This document shows positions 8,143-15,875 of a stretch of 40,096 nucleotides of DNA, piece after piece. A model generated the notes under the pieces. The model worked only from the letters and a program-made list of their open reading frames with translations, ran no database searches and was not told where the DNA came from. The number at the start of each line of letters is the position of its first letter. Positions within the stretch are counted from its first letter, which is position 1. The stretch is from positions 1 to 40,096 of the forward strand of contig JAICKU010000029.1 in assembly GCA_025927765.1 (NCBI GenBank), written 5' to 3'. Position numbers and translations under genes: made by a program. The DNA comes from Burkholderiales bacterium. GTDB lineage: Bacteria; Pseudomonadota; Gammaproteobacteria; Burkholderiales; Casimicrobiaceae.

Positions 8143-9261
8143 ATGTCGAATGCGCAAGCGGCGCGCGGCGGCCGCGTGGTGGTCGTGTACGGGCAGGCGT
8201 CGGTGCATCGCGCGGCGCACGATCATGAAACGACGGCGGCGCTCGCGCGGCTGCTGGCCGACATCAAGGGCCTGCCGTTCGCGGGAGAATACGACGCCGA
8301 TGCCGGGTATCCGTGCACGCCCTACTTCGTGCCGACCGATACGCTGATCGGGGTCGACCGCGCGCAATCGCTGGGCATCGCGGGCGAGGACGACCTCTTC
8401 GGCGGCGTCGTCCGCTATCCGTTCGTCGCCACGAAGTCGATCAGCCATCCGCTCGTCGACGAACGCGCGCGCGCGCCCGAGGGGTGGTCGCAGGCGTTCG
8501 CCGGCGCAGTGGAGGCAGTCGTGCTTCGCGGCTACACGGCGTTCGATCTCGACGACGGGCATCGAGCCGGCATCGAGCTGCTGCGAACCGGGCGCCTACG
8601 CATCAAGCGCGCGCTCGGCATCGGCGGCCATGGCCAGGACATCGTGCACGACCAACGCGAGCTCGAGGCCGCCCTCGAGGGCACCGACGCCGACGAAGTG
8701 TGGCGCTACGGCATCGCGCTCGAGGCGGATCTCGACGACGTGACGACGTACAGCGTCGGCTATGCGCACGTCGACGACCTCGTGCTCGCGTACTGCGGCA
8801 CGCAGCGGACGACGCGCAATCTGCGCGGCCACGACGTGTACGGCGGTTCCGACCTCGTCGTCGCGCGAGGCGACTTCGATGCGCTTGCCGGCTTGGATCT
8901 TGCCGACGATGCGAGGCGCGCCATCGCTCACGCGCGCACCTACGACGACGCAGCGCTGCGCTGCTTCGACGGACTGGTCGCCTCGCGGCGCAACTACGAC
9001 GTGGTGTCGGGCAACGATCCGGCGGGGCGGCTGCGCTTCGGCGTACTCGAGCAGTCGTGGCGCGTCGGCGGCGCGAGCGGCGCGGAAGTGGCCGCGTTCC
9101 GCGCGTTTCGCGACGACCCGAACGTGCGCATCGTTTGCGCCTCGTCGGTGGAAGCGTACGGAGACGCGGCGCCTCCCGACGGCGCGCTCGTGTATTACCG
9201 CGGTGCCGACAAGCACGGCGACACGCTGACGAAGTACGCGCGCATCGAGCGCGTGCGATGA
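8143..9261 (+). CDS. DUF3182 family protein, ATP-grasp-like
   Basis: A 372-residue soluble protein that I recognise as DUF3182, a family of unknown function frequent in Burkholderiales. The middle holds IKRALGIGGHGQDIV (about 154-168), a basic/glycine-rich loop like the ATP-binding lid of ATP-grasp enzymes. It is followed by an acidic segment EADLDDVTTYSVGY and, near 285-312, RRNYDVVSGNDPAGRLRFGVLEQSWRVGG, whose Asn/Asp/Arg pattern resembles an ATP-grasp metal and substrate region. No membrane segments or signal peptide are seen. The spacing to the next gene is 36 bases, suggesting cotranscription with the hydrolase. The ATP-grasp relationship is inference from motif shape. Confidence 0.75.
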   Translation: MSNAQAARGGRVVVVYGQASVHRAAHDHETTAALARLLADIKGLPFAGEYDADAGYPCTPYFVPTDTLIGVDRAQSLGIAGEDDLFGGVVRYPFVATKSISHPLVDERARAPEGWSQAFAGAVEAVVLRGYTAFDLDDGHRAGIELLRTGRLRIKRALGIGGHGQDIVHDQRELEAALEGTDADEVWRYGIALEADLDDVTTYSVGYAHVDDLVLAYCGTQRTTRNLRGHDVYGGSDLVVARGDFDALAGLDLADDARRAIAHARTYDDAALRCFDGLVASRRNYDVVSGNDPAGRLRFGVLEQSWRVGGASGAEVAAFRAFRDDPNVRIVCASSVEAYGDAAPPDGALVYYRGADKHGDTLTKYARIERVR

Positions 9262-9297
9262 GGGACTCGCCGTCGCACACAACCACCGGAGCCTGCC

Positions 9298-10122
9298 TTG
9301 CCCATACGTGACGAACTCCTGGAGATCCCCGTCGACGGCCGCGCGATCGCGGGCACGCTGATCGTTCCCGACGCGCGGATGCCGGGCGTGCTGTTCCTGC
9401 ATGGCTGGGGCGGCAACCAGAAGCAACACGGGCCGCGTGCGCGCGAGGTCGCCGCACTGGGCTGCGCGTGTCTCACCGTCGACATGCGTGGGCACGCGAT
9501 GACCGAGCCCGACCGCCCGTCGGTGACGCGCGAGGACAACCTGCAGGACGCGCTCGCCGCGTACGATCGCCTCGTGCGGGAGTTCGTCGTGAACGACGAC
9601 GAGGTTGCGGTCGTCGGCAGCAGCTACGGCGGCTACCTCGCAACGCTTCTCACGACGCTGCGGCCCGTCAAGTGGCTCGCGCTGCGCGCGCCGGCGTTGT
9701 ACCGCGACAGCGATTGGAATGCGCCGAAGCAGAAGCTGCGCAAGCTGCAGGACCTTCCGGCGTACCGCCGCGAGCGCATCGCCGCGACCGACAACCGGGC
9801 GCTATGCGCCGCGAACGCGTATCGCGGCGACGTGCTGATCGTCGAGAGCGGTCGCGACGACACGATTCCGCATCCGGTGATCGAGAACTATCGCGACGCG
9901 TTCGGCAACGCGCGCTCGCTCACGTACCGGGTGCTCGACGATGCCGATCATGCTCTTTCCGATCCGTCGTGGCGGCACGCGTACACGACGATCCTCGTCA
10001 ACTGGATCACCGAGATGATCGCCGGCAAGCGGACCGGCGATGCCACGTCGCAAAGGCGCCGCCAGGATGCGATGAAGACGCAGCAGGCGGCCGCGAGCCC
10101 GGAATCGGTCGCTGCACGGTAA
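9298..10122 (+). CDS. Alpha/beta hydrolase
   Basis: A 274-residue protein of the alpha/beta hydrolase fold (dienelactone hydrolase/BAAT-like). It has an oxyanion-hole motif VLFLHGWGGN (31-40) and a nucleophile elbow VVGSSYGGYLA with Ser109. A likely catalytic Asp lies in VESGRDDTIPH (187 or 188), and His218 is in DDADHALSD. No signal peptide is present, so it is cytoplasmic. The start appears to be TTG at 9298, because no ATG or GTG fits before the conserved N-terminal strand. The C-terminal 30 residues are polar and low in structure. It is the last gene before a hairpin terminator, and its substrate is unknown. Pairing with DUF3182 suggests a shared pathway. Confidence 0.85.
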   Translation: MPIRDELLEIPVDGRAIAGTLIVPDARMPGVLFLHGWGGNQKQHGPRAREVAALGCACLTVDMRGHAMTEPDRPSVTREDNLQDALAAYDRLVREFVVNDDEVAVVGSSYGGYLATLLTTLRPVKWLALRAPALYRDSDWNAPKQKLRKLQDLPAYRRERIAATDNRALCAANAYRGDVLIVESGRDDTIPHPVIENYRDAFGNARSLTYRVLDDADHALSDPSWRHAYTTILVNWITEMIAGKRTGDATSQRRRQDAMKTQQAAASPESVAAR

Positions 10123-10152
10123 GCGCGACGAGCGTTCACGGCGCTCGAGAAA

Positions 10153-10178
10153 AAGGGCAGCCGTTGCCGGCTGCCCTT
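10153..10178. terminator. Bidirectional intrinsic terminator between convergent genes
   Basis: A perfect 11-bp stem AAGGGCAGCCG (10153-10163) pairs with CGGCTGCCCTT (10168-10178) around a TTGC loop. On the minus strand it is followed by a T run (from the A tract at 10150-10154), giving a textbook rho-independent terminator for the EF-hand-like gene. In the plus direction the T tract is poor, but the hairpin lies 30 bases after the hydrolase stop and may serve that side as well. Confidence 0.85.
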
Positions 10179-10219
10179 CGCTTCGTGCGTCGACGTCGTC
10201 GACGGGTAATGCGGAGCCG

Positions 10220-10642
10220 CTATTTGCCGCGCACGCTTCCCGGTCCCATGTAACCCGGCGTCACGTCCGAACCGGTGCTCGGCAGACCCGGCGCGTAGAT
10301 GCGGTGCGCTTGCTCCGGCGTCAGGTAGCCCTGCCGCTGCGTGTCGTACATGTCCCACCGCCGTCCCATCTGGTCCATGAACTCGTCGCGCGTAATTTGT
10401 CCCTTGTGCGTAGCCGCGTAGTCGTTCATCCACGCGTCCAAATTCGGAATCCGTTCGGTCTGGTTGTTGGCACCGACCGAACCCGGCGTCTTGCCGAGCG
10501 GCGCCGTCTCGGTACTGGGCGTCATTCCCGTCGAACCGCTGCGGTCCGTTCCCATCGCCGCGTTGTCGGCTGCGAACGCGCCGCCCGCCAAGCCCAATGC
10601 TGACGTCATCGCGGCAACCTGCATCCACTTGCTTGCATTCAT
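10220..10642 (-). CDS. Small secreted protein with degenerate EF-hand-like motifs
   Basis: A 140-residue protein with a signal peptide MNASKWMQVAAMTSALGLAGGAFAA (cleavage near residue 24), then a Gly/Thr/Pro-rich low-complexity linker and a C-terminal pair of helix-loop-helix segments: THKGQITRDEFMDQM and MYDTQRQGYLTPEQAHRIY. These have the glycine and hydrophobic positions of EF-hands, but several calcium ligand positions are Gln or missing. The start is set by the signal peptide and an AGGAG site just upstream, although the frame extends 19 codons further. It is a periplasmic or exported protein of unknown function, similar in layout to EF-hand proteins common in Burkholderiales. Confidence 0.75.
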   Translation of the reverse strand: MNASKWMQVAAMTSALGLAGGAFAADNAAMGTDRSGSTGMTPSTETAPLGKTPGSVGANNQTERIPNLDAWMNDYAATHKGQITRDEFMDQMGRRWDMYDTQRQGYLTPEQAHRIYAPGLPSTGSDVTPGYMGPGSVRGK

Positions 10643-10803
10643 GTGCGGCTCCTCATCTTGTTGGTCAAGCAGCCGATTATCCAGAGTCCGTCGTCCCATT
10701 CACCTCGGCCATCGCCCGATACGGTTGTAAGCGGATGGGCAACGACAGGCCGCACCTGTGAGCGCGAGGCCGACCCCGACGCGTTGCGCTCGCACACGCC
10801 TCG

Positions 10804-11967
10804 CTAAAACGACCGCGGCAACCCGAGCACGTGCTCGGCCACGTACGCGAAGATCATGTTGGTCGAGATCGGCGCCACCTGGTAGAGGCGCGTCTCGCGA
10901 AACTTGCGCTCGATGTCGTATTCGGCGGCGAACCCGAAGCCGCCGTGCGTCTGCATGCACACGTTCGCCGCTTCCCACGACGCCTTCGCGGCGAGGTATT
11001 TCGCCATGTTCGCCTCGCCGCCGCACGGCCTACCCGCGTCGAACAGGTCGCAGGCGCGGTAGCGCATCAGATTCGCGGCCTCGATCTCGATGTACGCGTC
11101 CGCGATCGGGAACTGGACGCCCTGGTTCTTCCCGATCGGCCGGTCGAACACGATGCGCTCGTTCGCATACTTGACCGACCGGTCGACGAACCAGTAACCG
11201 TCGCCGATGCACTCGGCGGCTATGAGCGTGCGCTCGGCGTTGAGGCCGTCGAGGATGTAGCGAAAGCCACTGCCTTCCTCGCCGATCAGGTTGTCCGCGG
11301 GGATCTCGAGGTTGTCGAAGAACAATTCGTTCGTCTCGTGGTTGACGAGATTCGCGATCGGCCGCACCGCAAGCCCGTGGCCGACGGCGTCGCGCAGGTC
11401 GACGATGAAGATGGACAGGCCTTCCGAGCGCTTCTTCACCTCGGCGACGGGCGTCGTGCGCGCGAGCAGGATCATGAGATCGGAGTGCCGCACGCGCGAG
11501 ATGAACACCTTCTGCCCGTTGACGACGTAGCGATCGCCACGGCGCGTGGCGGTCGTGCGGATCTTCGTGGTGTCCGTGCCGGCCGACGGCTCGGTCACCG
11601 CCATCGACTGGATGCGCAACTCGCCTTTCGCGATCGGCGGCAGGTACGCGCACTTCTGCGCCTCGCTGCCGTGGCGGAGCAGCGTGCCCATGTTGTACAT
11701 CTGGCCGTGCACCGCCCCCGCATTGCCACCGCAGCGATTGATCTCCTCGAGGATCACCGACGCTTCCGACAGGCCGAGGCCCGCGCCGCCATACGCGTCG
11801 GGAATCATCGCGGCGAGCCAGCCGGCGCCGATCAGCGCATCGACGAACGCATCGGGATACGCGCGTTCCGCGTCGACGTGCCGGAAGTACTCGTCGGGAT
11901 AGTCGGCGCAAAGCGCGCGGATCGCGTCGCGGATCTCGGGGTGGCGGTCGTCGACGGTCTTCATCAT
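10804..11967 (-). CDS. Acyl-CoA dehydrogenase family protein
   Basis: A 387-residue flavoprotein of the acyl-CoA dehydrogenase fold, which would introduce a 2,3-double bond into an acyl-CoA and pass electrons to ETF. Signature parts are IPDAYGGAGLGLSEASVILEEI, the FAD/substrate stretch SMAVTEPSAGTDTTKIRTTA (121-140), GQKVFIS and the C-terminal MQTHGGFGFAAEYDIERKFRE. The MCAD-type catalytic Glu position (YEGT) reads VAPIST. However, Glu245 in GLNAERTLIAAE sits where isovaleryl- and long-chain dehydrogenases carry their base, so activity is plausible. The start overlaps the upstream dehydratase stop (ATGA). The exact substrate is unknown. Confidence 0.88.
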   Translation of the reverse strand: MMKTVDDRHPEIRDAIRALCADYPDEYFRHVDAERAYPDAFVDALIGAGWLAAMIPDAYGGAGLGLSEASVILEEINRCGGNAGAVHGQMYNMGTLLRHGSEAQKCAYLPPIAKGELRIQSMAVTEPSAGTDTTKIRTTATRRGDRYVVNGQKVFISRVRHSDLMILLARTTPVAEVKKRSEGLSIFIVDLRDAVGHGLAVRPIANLVNHETNELFFDNLEIPADNLIGEEGSGFRYILDGLNAERTLIAAECIGDGYWFVDRSVKYANERIVFDRPIGKNQGVQFPIADAYIEIEAANLMRYRACDLFDAGRPCGGEANMAKYLAAKASWEAANVCMQTHGGFGFAAEYDIERKFRETRLYQVAPISTNMIFAYVAEHVLGLPRSF

Positions 11968-12809
11968 GACAGCGTCGCTTCGGCATCCATCGCGAGGGCG
12001 CCGTGGACGTTGGCCGCCCACAGGTGCACGCGCCGCCCGTCGTGCATGGGTTGTCCGCGCACGAAGAACGAGGCGGTATCGAAGAGCGGGCTCACCGCGC
12101 GAAACGCGAATTGCGCCACTGCTGCGTCGGGCATCGCATGTCGCAAGAGGTCGACGAGCAGCGTCGCGATCAGCGGGCCATGCACGACGAGGCCGGGATA
12201 GCCTTCGACGTCGGTGACGTAACGGCGATCGTAGTGGATGCGGTGACCGTTGAACGTCAGCGCCGAATAGCGGAAGAGCAGGACGGGATCGGGATCGATC
12301 TCGCGCGTCCACGCCGCGTCGACGGGTGCGCGCGGCGGCTCGGCGGCCGGCGCCTGCGGCGTCGGTGCGGCGCGATACACGATGTCGTGCTCCTCGACGA
12401 GCGCGACGCCCGTGCCGACGCTGATCGTGTGGCGGACGACGACGAACGCGAGCCGGCCGCTGCGTCCTTCCTTCTCGTCGATCGCGACGATCTCCGAGGC
12501 ACGCACGGCGACATCGCCCACGCGCAGCGGCGTCTCGAACCGGATGCGCCCGCCCGCCCACATCCGGCGCGGCAGTGCAATCGGCGGCAGGAATTCGCCC
12601 CGCGTCGCATGGCCGTCGGGGCCCACCGCCGATTGGCGATACGCAGGCAAGAAATACAGCCAATGCGCAAGCGGCGGCAGCGGGTCACCGGTCGTCGGCG
12701 CCGCCTCGTCCCGGTCGAGCGTGGCCGCGAGCCGCGCGAGCGGCGCGGCCGTGATCGTGTCGGTGCACGCCTCCGCGCGGCCGATCCAATCGTTCCACTG
12801 CCCGTCCAT
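11964..12809 (-). CDS. MaoC/FAS1-like dehydratase (mesaconyl-C4-CoA hydratase-like)
   Basis: A 281-residue protein with a double hot-dog layout. The N-terminal half contains LPPLAHWLYFLP and MWAGGRIRFETPLRVGD, typical of FAS1-type dehydratase/MaoC N-domains. The C-terminal half contains YSALTFNGHRIHYDRRYVTDVEGYPGLVVHGPL, the hydratase motif with conserved Asn, His and Tyr-Asp. Such proteins hydrate or dehydrate short acyl-CoAs. The frame continues 30 codons upstream, but the strong GGGAGGAAAGG ribosome site places the start at 12809. It is translationally coupled to the acyl-CoA dehydrogenase, suggesting a two-step acyl-CoA oxidation-hydration route, perhaps of a branched or dicarboxylic acyl-CoA. 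Confidence 0.82.
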   Translation of the reverse strand: MDGQWNDWIGRAEACTDTITAAPLARLAATLDRDEAAPTTGDPLPPLAHWLYFLPAYRQSAVGPDGHATRGEFLPPIALPRRMWAGGRIRFETPLRVGDVAVRASEIVAIDEKEGRSGRLAFVVVRHTISVGTGVALVEEHDIVYRAAPTPQAPAAEPPRAPVDAAWTREIDPDPVLLFRYSALTFNGHRIHYDRRYVTDVEGYPGLVVHGPLIATLLVDLLRHAMPDAAVAQFAFRAVSPLFDTASFFVRGQPMHDGRRVHLWAANVHGALAMDAEATLS

Positions 12810-12923
12810 CCTTTCCTCCCGAAGTGCAGCATAGAATAGCGTTCCGACCGGCCCCCGGTTCGTGCATCGCGTCCGCGGGGCCCGCGCCCGACTCATCAAA
12901 GTTCAACCACCCAGGAGGTTCGG

Positions 12924-14024
12924 ATGTCGCCACGCCCGTTGCTGCTTGCACTTGCGCTTGCCGCCGCACCTGTTGTCGCGCAGACCGTTCCGGCCGGCTA
13001 TCCGGCCGATTATGCGCAAACGATCGCGGCGGCGAAGAAGGAAGGTCGCGTGGTGATCTACAGCGCGCTCGATACGAAGGCCGCGCAGCCGCTGATCAAG
13101 GACTTCAACGCGCTCTACCCGGACATCAAGGTCGAGTACAACGACATGAACTCGACCGAGATGTACAACCGCTTCATCGCCGAATCGGCGGCCGGCCAGG
13201 GCGGCGCCGACGTGATGTGGAGCTCGGCGATGGACCTGCAGGTGAAGCTCGTCGACGACGGCAAGGCGATGGCGTACATGTCGCCCGAAGCTTCGAAGCT
13301 CCCGAAGTGGGCGGTGTACAAGAACGAGGCGTACGGCACCACGTACGAGCCGGCGGCGATCATCTACAACAAGCGCCTCATCACGGGCAACGAGATTCCG
13401 CACGATCACGCGTCGTTCGCGAAGCTGCTCGAGACGCAGACCGCGAAGCTCAAGGGCAAGGTCACGACGTACGACATCGAGAAGAGCGGCGTCGGCTTCA
13501 TGTTCGTCGTGCAGGACACGAAGTACTTCCCGGGCATGAAGGAGCTCGAGAAGGGCTTCGGTGCGACGAACTACCGCGTGTACGCGAGCACCGGCAATAT
13601 GCTGGAGAAGGTGAGCTCGGGCGAGCACCTGCTGGGCTACAACGTGCTGGGCTCGTACGCGCTCGTGCGCTCGAAGAAGGATCCGAACCTCGGCGTCGTG
13701 CTGCCGAAGGACTACACGCTGGTGCTGTCGCGCGTCATGTTCATCGCGAAGGGCGCGAAGAACCCGAACGCCGCGAAGGTGTGGACCGACTACATCCTGT
13801 CGCAGCGCGGTCAGAAGATGATCGGCGGCCCCGTCGAGCTCTTCTCCGTCCGCGACGACGTCGACGCCGAGTACACGGCGGCATCGCTGACGAAGGAGCT
13901 CGGCCCGAACGTCGCGAAGCCGATTCCGGTCAGCTCGGAAATCACGCAGTACCTCGACCCGAAGAAGCGGCTCGAATTCCTCGCCGACTGGAAGAAGAAC
14001 GTCGCGGCGGGGAGCGGGAAGTAG
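12924..14024 (+). CDS. Periplasmic substrate-binding protein of iron(III)-type ABC importer
   Basis: A 366-residue protein with a signal peptide MSPRPLLLALALAAAPVVA and a type II periplasmic binding fold (FbpA/AfuA family). It has KKEGRVVIYSALDTKAAQPLIKDF, the family's N-terminal lobe motif, then STEMYNRFIAESAAGQGGADVMWSS and TTYEPAAIIYNKRLI. The strong AGGAGG at 12913-12918 fixes the start. It is the first gene of a transporter operon with the fused permease and ATPase. The family binds ferric ion, but also aminoethylphosphonate or phosphorylated sugars in some members. I cannot identify a clear paired-tyrosine iron site, so the ligand remains open. The divergent 12810-12923 spacer should contain its promoter. 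Confidence 0.88.
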   Translation: MSPRPLLLALALAAAPVVAQTVPAGYPADYAQTIAAAKKEGRVVIYSALDTKAAQPLIKDFNALYPDIKVEYNDMNSTEMYNRFIAESAAGQGGADVMWSSAMDLQVKLVDDGKAMAYMSPEASKLPKWAVYKNEAYGTTYEPAAIIYNKRLITGNEIPHDHASFAKLLETQTAKLKGKVTTYDIEKSGVGFMFVVQDTKYFPGMKELEKGFGATNYRVYASTGNMLEKVSSGEHLLGYNVLGSYALVRSKKDPNLGVVLPKDYTLVLSRVMFIAKGAKNPNAAKVWTDYILSQRGQKMIGGPVELFSVRDDVDAEYTAASLTKELGPNVAKPIPVSSEITQYLDPKKRLEFLADWKKNVAAGSGK

Positions 14025-14026
14025 TT

Positions 14027-14057
14027 CGGGAATCAGGGATCGGGTATCGGGGATCGG
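14027..14057 (+). repeat. Degenerate 7-bp tandem repeat, CGGGAAT type
   Basis: Immediately after the binding-protein stop four heptads follow one another: CGGGAAT, CAGGGAT, CGGGTAT, CGGGGAT, then CGG. The array is non-coding and lies inside the transporter operon, between binding protein and permease genes. Short GGGAAT-rich heptad arrays like this are, to my recollection, frequent in intergenic regions of some proteobacteria; their role is not established. Confidence 0.7.
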
Positions 14058-14080
14058 CACCGCTGACAGGTGCGCTTTCG

Positions 14081-14115
14081 GCTGATAGCTGATGCCCGAT
14101 GCGTGATACCTGACG
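14081..14115 (+). repeat. Second degenerate 7-bp tandem repeat, GCTGATA type, abutting the permease start
   Basis: Five heptads GCTGATA, GCTGATG, CCCGATG, CGTGATA, CCTGACG run directly into the ATG of the permease at 14116. They keep the same 7-bp period as the array at 14027-14057 but have a different consensus. No convincing Shine-Dalgarno sequence exists in this stretch, so the repeat occupies the place where a ribosome site would be expected. Confidence 0.6.
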
Positions 14116-15837
14116 ATGGCAACGATCGCGAAGCCTTCCATTCCGGCGTTGCCTGGCGCGCGCCTGCCGTTCACGAGCGGCCTGCCGCGCTTTCTCACGA
14201 TCCTGATCACGGCCGCGGCGGTGCTCGCGCCGCTGTCGCTGATCATCTACCAGAGCCTGCTCGACGCGCCGTTCTTCGACAAGCATCACGCCGGGATCGC
14301 GGCCTATCAGTTCATCTTCGCCGATCCGGATTTCTGGAGCGCGCTCGAGAATTCGCTGCTGATCGCCACCGGCATGACGATCATCGCCGTGCCGCTCGGC
14401 GGCGTGCTCGCGTTCGTGATGGAGCGCACCGACTTTCCCGGCAAGCGCTGGCTCGAGCCGATGCTGCTCGTGCCGAGCTTCGTGTCACCGATGGTGCTGT
14501 CGTTCGGCTACATCGTCGCCGCCGGTCCCGTCGGCTTCTATTCGATCTGGGCGACGGACGTCTTCGGCGTCGTGCCGTGGGGCCTCTATTCGCTGCTCGC
14601 GATGTCGGTGATCGCGGGCCTCACGCACGTGCCGAACGTGTACGTCTACGCGTCGTCGGCGCTGAAGAACCTCGGATCCGACGTCGAGGAAGCGGCACGC
14701 GTCGCCGGCGCGTCGCCGTTCCGCGTCGCGGTTTCGGTGAGCCTGCCGCTCATCATGCCCGCGATGTTGTTCTCCGCGGTGCTGATCTTCTTCCTGGGCC
14801 TCGAGCTCTTCGGCCTGCCGCTGGTGCTCGGCGACCCGGAGGGACACCTCGTGTTGTCGACGTACCTGTACAAGCTTACGAACAAGCTCGGCACGCCGTC
14901 GTATCACCTGATGGCCGCGGTGGCCGTATGCATCGTCGCGCTGACCATTCCGCTCGTGCTGCTGCAGCGGCGCCTGCTGCAGAACGTGCGCAAATACGCC
15001 ACGATCAAGGGCAAGGCGGGCCGCATCCGTGAGCTGCCGCTCGGCAAGTGGCGCTGGCTCGCCGTGGCGCTCGTCTATGCATGGCTCATCGTCGCGGTGA
15101 TCGTGCCGCTCACCGGCATTGCGCTGCGCGCGTTCGTCACGAACTGGGGCTTCGGCGTGAAGCTCGCCGACGCGCTCACGCTCGACACGTTCCGCACGAT
15201 CTGGAACGAGCCCACCGACGTGCGGGCGATCATCAACACCATTTTGCTCGGCGTGATCGGCGGCGCCATCACGGTCGCCTGCTACACCGCCATCGGCTTC
15301 GCGACCCACCGACGCAACGACGGCTGGTCGCGCGTGATCGACTACCTCGTGCTCTTGCCGCGCGCGGTGCCGGGCCTTTTGATCGGCCTCGCGTTCCTGT
15401 GGGTGTTCCTGTTCTTCCCGCCGCTGCAGCCGCTGCGCGCGACGATGTTCAGCATGTGGCTCGCGTACACCGTCGTGTGGCTCGCATACGGCATGCGGCT
15501 CGTGTCGTCGTCGCTCTTGCAGGTGAGCAACGAGCTCGAGGAAGCGGCGCGCACGGTTGGCGCGAGCCGCGGCCGCATCTCGCGCGAAATCACGCTGCCG
15601 CTGATCCGCCACGGCCTGCTCGGCTCGTGGCTGCTCGTGTTCATGATCTTCGAGCGCGAATACTCGACCGGCGTGTACCTGCTCGCGCCCGGCAACGAAG
15701 TGATCGGCGCATCGCTCGTATCGCTGTGGCAGGGCGGCGCGATCGACATCGTGGCCGCGCTGTCGCTCGTCAACATCGTGCTGGTCGCGATCGGCCTCGC
15801 GTTCGCGCTGCGCTTCGGCGTGCGGCTGCGCGACTAG
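14116..15837 (+). CDS. ABC importer permease, two fused transmembrane domains (FbpB-type)
   Basis: A 573-residue integral membrane protein with two BPD-transporter inner-membrane domains fused in one chain, typical of ferric iron importers of the FbpB/SfuB group. Each half carries an EAA coupling loop that docks on the ATPase: EEAARVAGASPFRVAVSVSL around residue 192 and EEAARTVGASRGRISREITL around residue 475. About twelve hydrophobic segments are visible, with a basic cytoplasmic linker near 290-310 (RRLLQNVRKYATIKGKAGR). It lies between the binding protein (91-base repeat-rich gap) and the ATPase (38-base gap). Family assignment is firm; iron specificity is inferred. Confidence 0.92.
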   Translation: MATIAKPSIPALPGARLPFTSGLPRFLTILITAAAVLAPLSLIIYQSLLDAPFFDKHHAGIAAYQFIFADPDFWSALENSLLIATGMTIIAVPLGGVLAFVMERTDFPGKRWLEPMLLVPSFVSPMVLSFGYIVAAGPVGFYSIWATDVFGVVPWGLYSLLAMSVIAGLTHVPNVYVYASSALKNLGSDVEEAARVAGASPFRVAVSVSLPLIMPAMLFSAVLIFFLGLELFGLPLVLGDPEGHLVLSTYLYKLTNKLGTPSYHLMAAVAVCIVALTIPLVLLQRRLLQNVRKYATIKGKAGRIRELPLGKWRWLAVALVYAWLIVAVIVPLTGIALRAFVTNWGFGVKLADALTLDTFRTIWNEPTDVRAIINTILLGVIGGAITVACYTAIGFATHRRNDGWSRVIDYLVLLPRAVPGLLIGLAFLWVFLFFPPLQPLRATMFSMWLAYTVVWLAYGMRLVSSSLLQVSNELEEAARTVGASRGRISREITLPLIRHGLLGSWLLVFMIFEREYSTGVYLLAPGNEVIGASLVSLWQGGAIDIVAALSLVNIVLVAIGLAFALRFGVRLRD

Positions 15838-15875
15838 GAAATCGAATTCCATCTCTGACCCGCATCGACCGTCTC

